Source: Bacteroidales bacterium (lineage in GTDB: Bacteria; Bacteroidota; Bacteroidia; Bacteroidales; UBA932). From it: a stretch of 64,000 nucleotides of DNA. Numbering within the stretch: position 1 is the stretch's first letter; each line of letters begins with the position of its first letter. The notes below the pieces were generated by a model that worked only from the letters and a program-made list of their open reading frames with translations, was not told where the DNA came from and ran no database searches. The stretch is taken from positions 124,001-188,000 of the forward strand of contig JAAYJQ010000017.1 in the NCBI GenBank assembly GCA_012522855.1, read 5' to 3'. The position numbers were made by a program, and so were the translations under genes. Shown here one piece after another: positions 8,727-16,573 of the stretch.

Positions 8727-10166
8727 ATGTTTGACAAGAATATCTACATCAGAAGACGCCGGACGCTGCTGGAAAAGATGGCGGAGACGGCTCCGGAAGG
8801 CAAGCGCGGCATCGCCTTGTTCATAGGCAACGTGGAAGCGGCCGCCCAGTACAAGAACAACGCGTACAAGTTCCGCCAAGATTCCTCCTGGCTGTATTAT
8901 TTCGGACTCGACGAACCGCGCCTCGCAGCGATCATCGATCTGGACAACGGAGAAGAAACCCTCTTTGCGGACGACGTAGAGATCGAAGACATCATCTGGA
9001 TGGGACCCCAGCCCTCCGTCGCCTCCAAGGCGGCCGAAGTCGGGATCGCGAACTCCGCCTCCTACGGGACGCTCAATATTCTCGCGACCAAAGCGTTGGC
9101 GCAGGGAAGGCCGATTCATTTCCTGCCTCCTACCCGTTACTACAACACAATGAAACTTGCGGCATTGACCGGCCTCGGCAACGAAGCGGTTTCAAAAGTC
9201 GCTCCGATGGCTGCCGAAGGAGGCAGACACGCCTCCGAAGAATTGGTCAAGGCCGTGATTTCGATGCGGCTCGTCAAGGAAGACTGCGAGATCAAACAAC
9301 TCGACGACGCCGGGGCCCTCGGACAGGAAATGCACACGGTCGCCCGCAACGCGGTGAAAATCGGGATTCTGGAGCAGGAGATCGTCGGGAAGATGGAAGG
9401 CGTGACCCTCAGCAAAGGATGGGGCGTGTCCTTTCCGACCATTCTCACCCAGCACGGAGAAATCCTGCACAACCATGTGCACGACAAGCGGATCGAGCCG
9501 GGCAAGCTGCTTGTCATCGACGCAGGCGCGGAGAACAACATGCACTACGCCTCCGACTTCACGCGGACCCTGCCGACCGGCGGAAAATTCACACAAAAGC
9601 AGCGGGAGATCTATCAGATTGTCTGCGACTGCAACGAACTGGCTTTCAAGCTTACCAAGCCGGGCGTCGCCTACCGGGACGTGCACCTCGCCGCCGCGAA
9701 GTTGATGCTGGACGGTCTCCGCTCGCTGGACCTCGTCCGGGGCGATCTGGACAATATGGTGGACGCGGGCATCGCCGGGTTGTTCCAGCCGCACGGACTC
9801 GGACACAACATCGGTCTGGACGTGCACGACATGGAGGATCTTGGAGAAGATCTGGTGGGATACGATCCGGACCAGAAACGTTCCGACCAGCTCGGGCTGG
9901 GCAGTCTCCGGATGGCGCGCAAACTCGTTCCCGGGCATTTCATTTCCAATGAACCGGGCATCTATTTCATCCCGGCGCTCATCGAGAAGTGGAAGAGCGA
10001 GAAGACGGACAAGGGGTTCGTAAACTACCAAAAACTCGAGCGTTACTACGACTTCGGCGGTATCCGCTTGGAAGACGATGTGCTCGTGACCGAGGACGGG
10101 GCCCGCCTTACCGGGCCGAACCGCCTGCCGATCCAGCCCGACGATGTTGAAATGAGTATGGCATGA
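8727..10166 (+). CDS. pepP: Xaa-Pro aminopeptidase (M24B family)
   Basis: This is a cytosolic metallopeptidase of 479 residues that removes an N-terminal residue preceding proline. Residues 1-150 form the AMP_N domain (MFDKNIYIRRRRTLLEKM, DSSWLYYFGLDEPR). The rest is the pita-bread catalytic domain with the five metal ligands in their usual places: the two Asp of VIDAGAENNMHYASDFTRT, the His of GLGHNIGLDVHD, the Glu of NEPGIYF, and the Glu of GGIRLEDDVLV. The track starts at a TTG (8721). The ATG six bases later is the better start. No signal peptide is present. Confidence 0.92.
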   Translation: MFDKNIYIRRRRTLLEKMAETAPEGKRGIALFIGNVEAAAQYKNNAYKFRQDSSWLYYFGLDEPRLAAIIDLDNGEETLFADDVEIEDIIWMGPQPSVASKAAEVGIANSASYGTLNILATKALAQGRPIHFLPPTRYYNTMKLAALTGLGNEAVSKVAPMAAEGGRHASEELVKAVISMRLVKEDCEIKQLDDAGALGQEMHTVARNAVKIGILEQEIVGKMEGVTLSKGWGVSFPTILTQHGEILHNHVHDKRIEPGKLLVIDAGAENNMHYASDFTRTLPTGGKFTQKQREIYQIVCDCNELAFKLTKPGVAYRDVHLAAAKLMLDGLRSLDLVRGDLDNMVDAGIAGLFQPHGLGHNIGLDVHDMEDLGEDLVGYDPDQKRSDQLGLGSLRMARKLVPGHFISNEPGIYFIPALIEKWKSEKTDKGFVNYQKLERYYDFGGIRLEDDVLVTEDGARLTGPNRLPIQPDDVEMSMA

Positions 10167-10172
10167 GATCTC

Positions 10173-10291
10173 CCGGCTCCGTACGCCCCTGCAAAGCGTC
10201 TCGCTTCGCTCGACCCCTCCCAGCTTCGCTGGGCCCCTCCCTCTTACGGAGCCGAGGGTGGCTACGGCTTTGCAGGGGCGTACGGAGCCGG
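10173..10291. repeat. 119-bp element with 25-bp perfect inverted arms
   Basis: The left arm (10173-10197, beginning CCGGCTCCGTACGCCCC) and right arm (10267-10291) are exact reverse complements. Inside lies a small stem, CCCAGC-TTC-GCTGGG, and another copy of the arm end, TACGGAGCCG. It fills nearly the whole gap between the aminopeptidase and the DUF456 gene. It could be a MITE-like insertion or a read-through-limiting RNA hairpin. There is no T-run after it. I saw no second copy in the window. Confidence 0.65.
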
Positions 10292-10309
10292 AACATAGAT
10301 TCCAACTAA

Positions 10310-10804
10310 ATGAATACGCTGATCATCATACTAGCGGTACTGGCCGGGATCATCGGAATCATCGGAAGCGTCGTGCCGGCTCTTCCGGGGCCGCCCCTCA
10401 GCTGGATCGGTCTGTTGATCCTGTACCTCTGGGGCAGCGGAACCAACGGAGACGGGGAGCCCATGACACTGAAGTTCCTGGCCATCTGGCTGGGAATCAC
10501 GATCGTCGTCACCATTCTGGACTATTTCGTCCCCGCCTACTTCACCAGGCTCACGGGAGGCAGCAAACTGGCGGGACGCGGCGCGATCGCCGGCCTGATC
10601 GTCGGAATGATCTTTCCGCCGGTCGGCATCATTCTCGGGACCCTGCTCGGAGCCTTCCTCGCCGAACTCCTGTTCGACAGGAAAAGCGGGGTTGATTCCG
10701 CGAAATCGGCCTTCGGTGCCCTGCTGGGCTTTCTCTTCGGAACCGGAATCAAACTGATCGCCTCCGGTATCATGATGTACTACATTATCGTCTACCTGAA
10801 CTAG
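10310..10804 (+). CDS. DUF456 family membrane protein
   Basis: A 164-residue integral membrane protein with a glycine-rich pattern typical of DUF456: IIGIIGSVVPALPGPPLSWIG, then LTGGSKLAGRGAIAGLIVGMIFPPVGIILGTLLGAFLAELL, and FGALLGFLFGTGIKL. Four to five hydrophobic stretches are visible. The family's function is unknown. The gene lies 7 bases ahead of the FAD/Fe-S oxidoreductase on the same strand, so the two are probably co-transcribed. No functional link between them is known to me. Confidence 0.82.
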   Translation: MNTLIIILAVLAGIIGIIGSVVPALPGPPLSWIGLLILYLWGSGTNGDGEPMTLKFLAIWLGITIVVTILDYFVPAYFTRLTGGSKLAGRGAIAGLIVGMIFPPVGIILGTLLGAFLAELLFDRKSGVDSAKSAFGALLGFLFGTGIKLIASGIMMYYIIVYLN

Positions 10805-10811
10805 ACGCAAT

Positions 10812-13800
10812 ATGAAAGAAGCCTATTCAGAATTTCTTTCCGAAGTACGGGATTTCATCCCCGAGAAGCGGATCTACACCGATGAACTGAGACGGTTCGC
10901 CTGGGGGACCGATGCCGGGTTCTACCGGCTGGTGCCGCAGATCGTCATCCGGTCGGACAACGAACGGGAGGTTTCCTTGTTGCTTGCGGCAGCCTCACGG
11001 CTGCATATTCCCGTCACCTTCCGGGCCGCCGGAACCAGCCTCTCCGGCCAGGCGATCAGTGATTCGGTACTGATCGTGGCGGGAAAACATTGGGAACAGT
11101 ATCGCATCGGGAAAAACGCCGAAACGATCACGTTGCAGCCCGGCGTGATTGGTGGGCATGTCAATGAAATCCTGGCTCCGCTGGGACGCGAATTCGGTCC
11201 GGACCCCGCCTCCCTCGCCAGCAGCATGGTGGGCGGCATCGTCATCAACAATGCGTCAGGAATGAGCTGCGGCACCCATGCCAACAGTGACAAGACCCTG
11301 CTCAGCGCCCGCATCGTATTCCTGGACGGGACGATCCTGGACACCGGCGATCCCGCGTCCAAGGATTCCTTCCGCAGAAGCCATCCGGCTTTCCTCCGCA
11401 CCCTCGAAACCCTGCGCGATGAAATCACGGCGGACCCGGCGCTTTCGGAGCGCATCCGGCGCAAGTACGCCATCAAGAATGTCACCGGGCTCAACATTCT
11501 TCCGTTCATCCGCTTCACGGATCCTTTCGAGATCCTCGCCCATCTGCTGGTCGGCTCAGAAGGAACACTCGCTTTCCTGAGCGAAGTCACGATGAAAACC
11601 CTTCCGCTCGCCCCGTACAAGGCCAGCGCCATGATCTATTTCCGTTCGATCCGGGCAGCCGCGGAAGCCGTCGTCGCGCTCAAGAAGGACATCGGCTTGG
11701 AGATCATCCATGCCGCGGAACTGCTGGACAAACGGTCCCTGCTCTCCGTGGACGACCCGATGCTGGCGGCCTATTCCGATCCGGATCTCACAGCCCTTCT
11801 CACCGAGACCACAGCCGCTTCTTCCTCGGAACTGCAGGCTCGCATCCTTTCCATTTCGAATATCTTGGACGGCTTTGACATCCTGCCCGACCCGGTCACC
11901 GGCGAAAAAGTGCGCTTCACGGAGGATCCGGAGGAATATTCCCGGTTCTGGGCCATCCGGGCCGGTATTTTTCCGTCTGTGGGCGGTATGCGCCGGCAAG
12001 GAACAACCAGCCTCATCGAGGACGTCGCCTTCCACATCGAAGACCTGCCCGCCGCCACCGCGGACCTGTCCGACCTGTTGGAGCGGCACGGCTACACCGA
12101 TTCTTGCATCTACGGCCATGCGCTGGAAGGGAATTTCCATTTCATCATCAACCAGGCCTTCGATTCTCCCGCGGAGGTGCAGCGCTATGCCGACATGATC
12201 CAGGATGTCGCGAAACTGGTGATCGGGAAATACGACGGTTCGCTGAAGGCGGAACACGGGACGGGAAGGAATATGGCCCCCTTCGTCCGGTACGAATGGG
12301 GCGACCGCGCGTTCGGAATCATGCAGCGGGTCAAGACCCTTTTCGATCCGGAAGGACTGCTGAATCCCGGTGTCATATTCAATGACGATCCGGACTGCTA
12401 CGTCAAGAATTTCAAGGCGCTTCCGGTACTGCGCCCCTGGCGGGATCCTTCCCGTCCCGTCGAGCCGGAGTTGGCGGAAACGTACCGGCTCCTGAACAAG
12501 TGCATCGAATGCGGATTCTGCGAGGTGAACTGCCTGTCCTGCGGCTTTTCGCTGTCTTCGCGCACCCGGATCGCAACGCAAAGGGAAATCACCCGCCTGC
12601 GTGCGCTGCCCGCCCCGAATTCCGACGATCTGCGGCGCCTGAAGGCGCTGGAGAAGGAATATTCCTACCCGGGGGAACGGACTTGCGCAGGTGACGGGCT
12701 CTGCTCGACTTCATGCCCGATGGGGATCAATGTCGGGGAACTGACGCATCAATTGCGGCGGACCGGACTGCCGGAGGGTTCCTTCGGCTACCGGATCTGG
12801 ACCTTCGCAGCCAACCATTTCAAAACGGTCAAGGGCGGCATCCGGGGCGCGCTGCGGCTGGCGACCGTCGGTCAGGCGGTGCTGGGCGACAAATGGATGA
12901 GCGGATTCGCCCTCGGCCTGCACAAAAGTCTCCGCCTGCCCCTTTGGACGACCGCCATGCCGAGGGCCTATTCCTTGCCGAAAGCCTTGGTGTCCGCCCA
13001 TTCGGCGCAAGAGGCTCCCGGTCCGGCCGAAGCGCTGAAGGTCGTCTATTTCCCCAGCTGCCTGAACCAGATGATGGGACTCCCGAAACATCCGAAACCC
13101 GCCGGCCCTCCAAGGGATCCGGAATCGGCCTGTGCCCCTGGGGATTCGGATCCGACCGGCCCTTTGGAGAACTCGGAACCGGCCGAAAAACCGCTTGTTG
13201 AAGAAATGGTTTCGCTGTTGCATAAAGCGGGTTATCAGGTGATTTTCCCTTCCGGAATGTCCCAACTCTGCTGCGGAACGATCTGGGAAAGCAAAGGTAT
13301 GCCCGAAATTGCCGAACGGAAAGTCCGGGAACTGGAAAATGCGCTCTGGGCGGCTACGGAGCAAGGCCGCTACCCGGTGCTCTGCGATCAGAGCCCCTGC
13401 CTGCACCGCATGCGTACAAAGATCACCCGCATGAAGCTCTACGAACCGGCGGAATTCATCCTAACCTTCCTCCGGAACCGGCTGGACTTCCACCGGACGG
13501 ACACACCGGTCGCCGTCCACTTAACCTGTTCGACCCGGCTGATGGAGGTGTCCGGGGCGATGCTTGAATTGGCGCGCCTCTGTTCCTCTCGAGTCGTGGT
13601 CCCCGAAGGCGTGGGCTGCTGCGGTTTCGCCGGAGACAAGGGAATGACCCATCCCGAACTCAATGCCTACGCGCTCCGCAAGCTCCGGGATCAGGTACGG
13701 GGCATCCCGGCCGGCTATTCCAACAGCCGCACCTGCGAAATCGGCCTCACCACCCATTCCGGCATTCCCTACCGCTCCATCGCTTACCTCGTCAACCGCT

Positions 13801-13820
13801 GTACCACCGCAAAACGATAA
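10812..13820 (+). CDS. FAD-binding oxidase fused to Fe-S and CCG domains (YdiJ / D-2-hydroxyacid dehydrogenase type)
   Basis: At 1,002 residues this combines three parts. Residues 1-260 form a PCMH-type FAD-binding domain (VTFRAAGTSLSGQAISDS, VGGIVINNASGMSCGT). Residues 260-540 form the FAD-linked oxidase C-terminal domain, with EGTLAFLSEVTMKTLP and the motif GSLKAEHGTGRNMAPF. Then come two 4Fe-4S clusters (CIECGFCEVNCLSCG and CAGDGLCSTSCPMG) and a C-terminal cysteine-rich CCG region (FPSCLNQMM, QLCCGTIW, GVGCCGFAGDKG). This layout matches YdiJ-type D-2-hydroxyglutarate or D-lactate dehydrogenases, which pass electrons from a 2-hydroxyacid through the clusters to a membrane acceptor. An unusual proline-rich stretch (about residues 757-797) interrupts the CCG region and corresponds to a near-palindromic DNA insert. 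Confidence 0.87.
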   Translation: MKEAYSEFLSEVRDFIPEKRIYTDELRRFAWGTDAGFYRLVPQIVIRSDNEREVSLLLAAASRLHIPVTFRAAGTSLSGQAISDSVLIVAGKHWEQYRIGKNAETITLQPGVIGGHVNEILAPLGREFGPDPASLASSMVGGIVINNASGMSCGTHANSDKTLLSARIVFLDGTILDTGDPASKDSFRRSHPAFLRTLETLRDEITADPALSERIRRKYAIKNVTGLNILPFIRFTDPFEILAHLLVGSEGTLAFLSEVTMKTLPLAPYKASAMIYFRSIRAAAEAVVALKKDIGLEIIHAAELLDKRSLLSVDDPMLAAYSDPDLTALLTETTAASSSELQARILSISNILDGFDILPDPVTGEKVRFTEDPEEYSRFWAIRAGIFPSVGGMRRQGTTSLIEDVAFHIEDLPAATADLSDLLERHGYTDSCIYGHALEGNFHFIINQAFDSPAEVQRYADMIQDVAKLVIGKYDGSLKAEHGTGRNMAPFVRYEWGDRAFGIMQRVKTLFDPEGLLNPGVIFNDDPDCYVKNFKALPVLRPWRDPSRPVEPELAETYRLLNKCIECGFCEVNCLSCGFSLSSRTRIATQREITRLRALPAPNSDDLRRLKALEKEYSYPGERTCAGDGLCSTSCPMGINVGELTHQLRRTGLPEGSFGYRIWTFAANHFKTVKGGIRGALRLATVGQAVLGDKWMSGFALGLHKSLRLPLWTTAMPRAYSLPKALVSAHSAQEAPGPAEALKVVYFPSCLNQMMGLPKHPKPAGPPRDPESACAPGDSDPTGPLENSEPAEKPLVEEMVSLLHKAGYQVIFPSGMSQLCCGTIWESKGMPEIAERKVRELENALWAATEQGRYPVLCDQSPCLHRMRTKITRMKLYEPAEFILTFLRNRLDFHRTDTPVAVHLTCSTRLMEVSGAMLELARLCSSRVVVPEGVGCCGFAGDKGMTHPELNAYALRKLRDQVRGIPAGYSNSRTCEIGLTTHSGIPYRSIAYLVNRCTTAKR

Positions 13821-13823
13821 TCC

Positions 13824-14220
13824 GGGGTCAAGAGCAGCCGGGCCCGCTACAGGCCCCTAGAAGACAGAACGGTGTACGCGACCCCCTACCCACAACCCGG
13901 GGTCACGAGCAGTGGCACCCGCTACAGGCCCCTAGAAAGCAGGACGGTGTACGCGACCCCCTCCTCACAAACCGAGGTCACGAGCAGCAGCACCCATTAC
14001 AGACCCCTAGAAGACAGAACGGTGTACGCGACCCCCTCCTCACAAACCGGGGTCACGAACAGCAGCAACCATTACAGACCCCTAGAAGGCAGAACGGTGT
14101 CCGTGACTCCCTCCCCACAATCCGGGGTCACGAACAGCAGCACCCGCTACAGACCCCTAGAAGGCAGAACGGTGTCCGTGACCCCCTCCTCACAAACCGG
14201 GGTCACGAGCAGCAGCGCCC
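13824..14220. repeat. 75-bp tandem repeat array (about 5.3 units)
   Basis: The landmark GGGGTCA (or GAGGTCA) recurs at 13824, 13899, 13974, 14049, 14124 and 14199, a period of exactly 75. Units share CTACAGACCCCTAGAAG and AGAACGGTGT. Most units can fold a GACCCC...GGGGTC stem. The array begins 4 bases after the stop of the FAD/Fe-S gene and stays open in that gene's frame (ORF 13872-14360 in the track). The differences between units are mostly amino-acid-changing, so I read it as a non-coding minisatellite rather than a gene. Confidence 0.85.
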
Positions 14221-14319
14221 GCCACGTCACCGCAACGGTAATCACGGTTGACTCATCTCGAAGCGCAGCGCGACCAGCTTTTCCAAAGACGCCGAAAAAA
14301 TATACTGGATTCCGGAATA

Positions 14320-14467
14320 GGCATCCATATACCCTTTTGAAAAACACTGATTATAAATAAGTTATGGGGCCATACGTGGACGGCTGTGCCGAAAATAGGA
14401 CGGGCATCCATGAGGGGTGCTGTAAATATTTAATATTCAGTTGCTCCAAAAAAGACCGATGGATGCC
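14320..14467. repeat. 148-bp two-hairpin REP-like element, copy 2
   Basis: Units of 65 bp (14320-14384 and 14403-14467) are separated by an 18-bp linker with the sequence TGTGCCGAAAATAGGACG, the same layout as copies 1 and 3. Including flanks, 14308-14328 and 14459-14479 form a 21-bp perfect inverted repeat whose outer part (GATTCCGGAATA) is itself near-palindromic. It lies 116 bases past the 3' end of the transposase gene. The rest of 14221-14582 shows nothing else I can name. Confidence 0.8.
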
Positions 14468-14582
14468 TATTCCGGAATCGGGGAGCGAGGGAAGCGGGTG
14501 ATTGCGAAAGGCACTGGCGATACGGAATCGGGAAGCTGATGCCTCGAAAGGCAGAGACGATCAGGAATCGAGTTTCGGGCGA

Positions 14583-15473
14583 TCAGAGTTTGCCGACCAG
14601 CGAATCGTCAAGTCCCAGAAGCCGTTCCAACTGCTCCTTTCCCGCCCCGAACCGGACTCGGAGCGCTCTCGCCAGATTCAGGAGCGATTTTCCGTCCAAC
14701 TCGTTCGGGGAGGAGACGTAGTATTCGTTCCGGCACATCCGCAGCATCTTTGCGTGAAGTTCCTCATCTGTAAAGAAAACGTGCTCTTTCCCCAGGCGCT
14801 CCCCTTCGACTTCGATCTCGTTGTCGAATTTCTTGATTTCGTTGAAATAATCGATGTCGTCTCGAAAACACTTCTGCGCCAGATCGTTCCGGACAAAACA
14901 CTTATTCAGTATTTTTCCTTCGAAATATTCATAATGCTCCGGAAGCGGGCCGCGGGTCGCGAACGTCCTGCGGCATTCAACAACGGTCAGTTCCTGCACG
15001 CTTTTCCCATGAACGCTTTCCGCATGCGGATTGAACATCACATCCGCTGAATTCCATTCGTACGAAATCGGAGAAGCGACCCGGGCTTTGTACGGATTCC
15101 GCAGGATGTAGGCGATTTCTTTCTTCATCTGATTCCGGCTCGTCACCGGGACGATCTCGAAATCCTCCACCCCGAAACCGGCTTTTTCGCGATCCCGCTT
15201 TCCCGCATACACGGCAAGACGGAACATCAATTTCCGCATGAAGCGGAGACAGTCAGACAGCGCGCCCCGGAGCAGGATGTGAATATGGTTGCTCATGAGA
15301 CAGTAGCAGAGGACATCCACTTTCCCGTCTTTCGCGCAGATCGCGATGCTGTTCACACCGTAAACAAAATCCGTTCGTTCCTTGAACAGGATTTTCTTCT
15401 TGAGGGCATCGGTGGAAAAATGATAAATGCCGGGTTTCCCTCGAAAGGGATCAATCAAGTTTGAAGTTTTCAT
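14583..15473 (-). CDS. REP-associated tyrosine transposase-like protein (Y1_Tnp, HUH family)
   Basis: A 296-residue protein with the single-tyrosine HUH nuclease core. The histidine pair is in SNHIHILLRG (His-hydrophobic-His). The catalytic tyrosine is most likely that of EIAYILRNPYKA, which fits the family pattern YxxxNPxxA. The C-terminus has a helix-turn-helix-like tail (ALRVRFGAGKEQLERLLGLD) seen in many RAYT-type proteins. Such proteins nick and join single-stranded DNA at the foot of REP hairpins. Here the gene lies between two copies of a 148-bp hairpin element, the arrangement expected of a RAYT and its REP substrates. It looks intact. The start MKTSNLIDPFRGKPGIYHF is the first ATG. 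Confidence 0.85.
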   Translation of the reverse strand: MKTSNLIDPFRGKPGIYHFSTDALKKKILFKERTDFVYGVNSIAICAKDGKVDVLCYCLMSNHIHILLRGALSDCLRFMRKLMFRLAVYAGKRDREKAGFGVEDFEIVPVTSRNQMKKEIAYILRNPYKARVASPISYEWNSADVMFNPHAESVHGKSVQELTVVECRRTFATRGPLPEHYEYFEGKILNKCFVRNDLAQKCFRDDIDYFNEIKKFDNEIEVEGERLGKEHVFFTDEELHAKMLRMCRNEYYVSSPNELDGKSLLNLARALRVRFGAGKEQLERLLGLDDSLVGKL

Positions 15474-15546
15474 CGTTTAAGTTTAATTCGATGTGAAGAT
15501 ACGGAATATCGTCCATTTTCAGGCATCTTTGCCGGGAAAATGAAAC

Positions 15547-15694
15547 GGCATCCATGGGCGCTTTTGGAAGATATTGCTGCTCTTAAGGTTACGCAAGCCC
15601 GCATGGATGGCTATGCCGAAAAAAGAACAGGCATCCACGAGCATCTCTGCAACTGCCTTACTTTCAGCTCCTTATATACACCTTCATGGATACC
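15547..15694. repeat. 148-bp two-hairpin REP-like element, copy 3
   Basis: Units 15547-15611 (GGCATCCATG ... CATGGATGGC) and 15630-15694 (GGCATCCACG ... CATGGATACC) are joined by an 18-bp linker with the sequence TATGCCGAAAAAAGAACA. Lengths are identical to copies 1 and 2. It lies 73 bases upstream of the transposase start. Together with copy 2 it brackets the transposase gene. Confidence 0.8.
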
Positions 15695-15702
15695 TGTCCG
15701 GA

Positions 15703-15950
15703 ACGCCGGCGACGTGCACCCGGAGCGAAGCGACAAGGCGGCTTCTGCCGCCCGGCCAGAGGCCGTAAAATCCCCCTGAAAGGGGATGCGGGGCTGGCGA
15801 GAAGTGGCGGTTCGAGACGAGCCACACGGCGAGGGTGTCCTTCTGTACGAACCTTTCCGGCCTGGGCGTCCCGCTCATCGACATCTCCTGAAGGCGGCGA
15901 TGGAATATTTTGCATGAACGGGTAACGGTGCAAGAAAATAAAATCATTGC
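15703..15950. other. non-coding GC-rich stretch, no gene seen
   Basis: Overlapping ORFs appear on both strands here, but none resembles a protein and none has a promoter. Small stems are visible, for example ATCCCCCTGAAAGGGGAT at 15770-15787 and GGCGGCTTCTGCCGCC at 15736-15751. I see nothing else. Confidence 0.4.
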
Positions 15951-15952
15951 CA

Positions 15953-15983
15953 TTGCGCCGGAACGACAGAATGACTATTTTTG
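15953..15983 (+). promoter_or_regulatory. promoter for the two small unknown ORFs
   Basis: A TTG at 15953-15955 is followed by 20 bases and then TATTTTTG (15976-15983), a full match to the Bacteroidota pattern T-TTG-N19-21-TAnnTTTG. Transcription would start about 15990, some 18 bases before the ATG at 16008. This supports the small ORF being a real gene. Confidence 0.6.
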
Positions 15984-16007
15984 TAAATCAATAAAACAAC
16001 ACAAAGC

Positions 16008-16277
16008 ATGTATGCCATCAAAAGATTGAGGAACGGACGCATAGGCAATTCGCTTGTCGCGGACGAAATCCTCACGCTGAAAAAATTCGATACGAAGGAA
16101 GAGGCGGTAGCCGAAATGAAGGCCAGGAGAATCGCTTTTGGCGACCCGAAGTTCAATGCGACAGTGGTAGGTGACGATACGGATTATGTCATCACCATCG
16201 GCATGGAACTCATCGACTGCGAAATCAGATACTGGGTTGAACGAGTAAACACCGACGACAATGAGCAGGCTACCTGA
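16008..16277 (+). CDS. small protein of unknown function
   Basis: An 89-residue protein, MYAIKRLRNGRIGNSLVADE and onward, rich in charged residues and with no signal peptide or membrane segment. I do not recognise the family. It has a good promoter directly upstream, a predicted mixed alpha/beta pattern (DTKEEAVAEMKARR helix, DYVITIG and EIRYWVERV strands), and overlaps the next ORF by 17 bases. A double terminator closes the pair. Its place between the REP/transposase patch and the tRNA/str operon suggests accessory DNA. Confidence 0.55.
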   Translation: MYAIKRLRNGRIGNSLVADEILTLKKFDTKEEAVAEMKARRIAFGDPKFNATVVGDDTDYVITIGMELIDCEIRYWVERVNTDDNEQAT

Positions 16278-16491
16278 ATTTGTCCTGGCGAATGCGCCGG
16301 GGCTCCCAGTCACCGTCGTCATTCAGACGGTTCCTCCATACCTAATCAGATACCCGTACGGAATACTAAAGAAGGACGCGGACAGGGTAGAGGAGGGGTT
16401 TGACAAGGAGCGAGCCGAACGGCTGGGGAGTATCTACCGCGAGCGGCGCCTCCGGGCGAGGAGGGCGCGGGAGAAACCGGAGGATGAATAA
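16261..16491 (+). CDS. small basic protein of unknown function
   Basis: A 76-residue ORF (MSRLPEFVLANAPGLPVTVV) whose ATG lies inside the end of the preceding gene. The C-terminal third is strongly basic and likely helical (ERAERLGSIYRERRLRARRAREK), which could bind nucleic acid or simply be a GC-driven artefact. It ends 8 bases before a strong terminator, in keeping with being the last gene of a two-gene unit. No family is recognised. Confidence 0.4.
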   Translation: MSRLPEFVLANAPGLPVTVVIQTVPPYLIRYPYGILKKDADRVEEGFDKERAERLGSIYRERRLRARRAREKPEDE

Positions 16492-16492
16492 C

Positions 16493-16530
16493 AAAAAAGG
16501 GGGCAAGATTCTTGAAATCTTGCCCCTTTT
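16493..16530. terminator. bidirectional intrinsic terminator
   Basis: An 11-bp stem, GGGGCAAGATT (16500-16510) with AATCTTGCCCC (16516-16526), is followed by TTTT on the plus strand and preceded by AAAAAA, which becomes a T-run on the minus strand. It can stop the small-ORF unit from the left and the tRNA/str transcript from the right. Confidence 0.85.
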
Positions 16531-16541
16531 CTTGCCCCGGA

Positions 16542-16572
16542 CCGCCCTACAGGCACGCAGGGCGGCTTTTTT
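16542..16572 (+). terminator. second intrinsic terminator
   Basis: The stem CCGCCCT (16542-16548) and AGGGCGG (16559-16565) is followed by CTTTTTT. It is a plus-strand terminator placed right against the 3' end of the oppositely oriented tRNA gene, making a tandem pair with the terminator before it. Confidence 0.75.
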
Positions 16573-16573
16573 G

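Noticed and set aside
13824-14220. Possible CRISPR array
   Set aside because: The 75-bp period is a direct tandem repeat without unique spacers, and no cas gene is nearby.
13872-14360. ORF of 162 residues over the tandem array
   Set aside because: It follows the repeat, differences between units are mostly non-synonymous, and no promoter or family match is visible.
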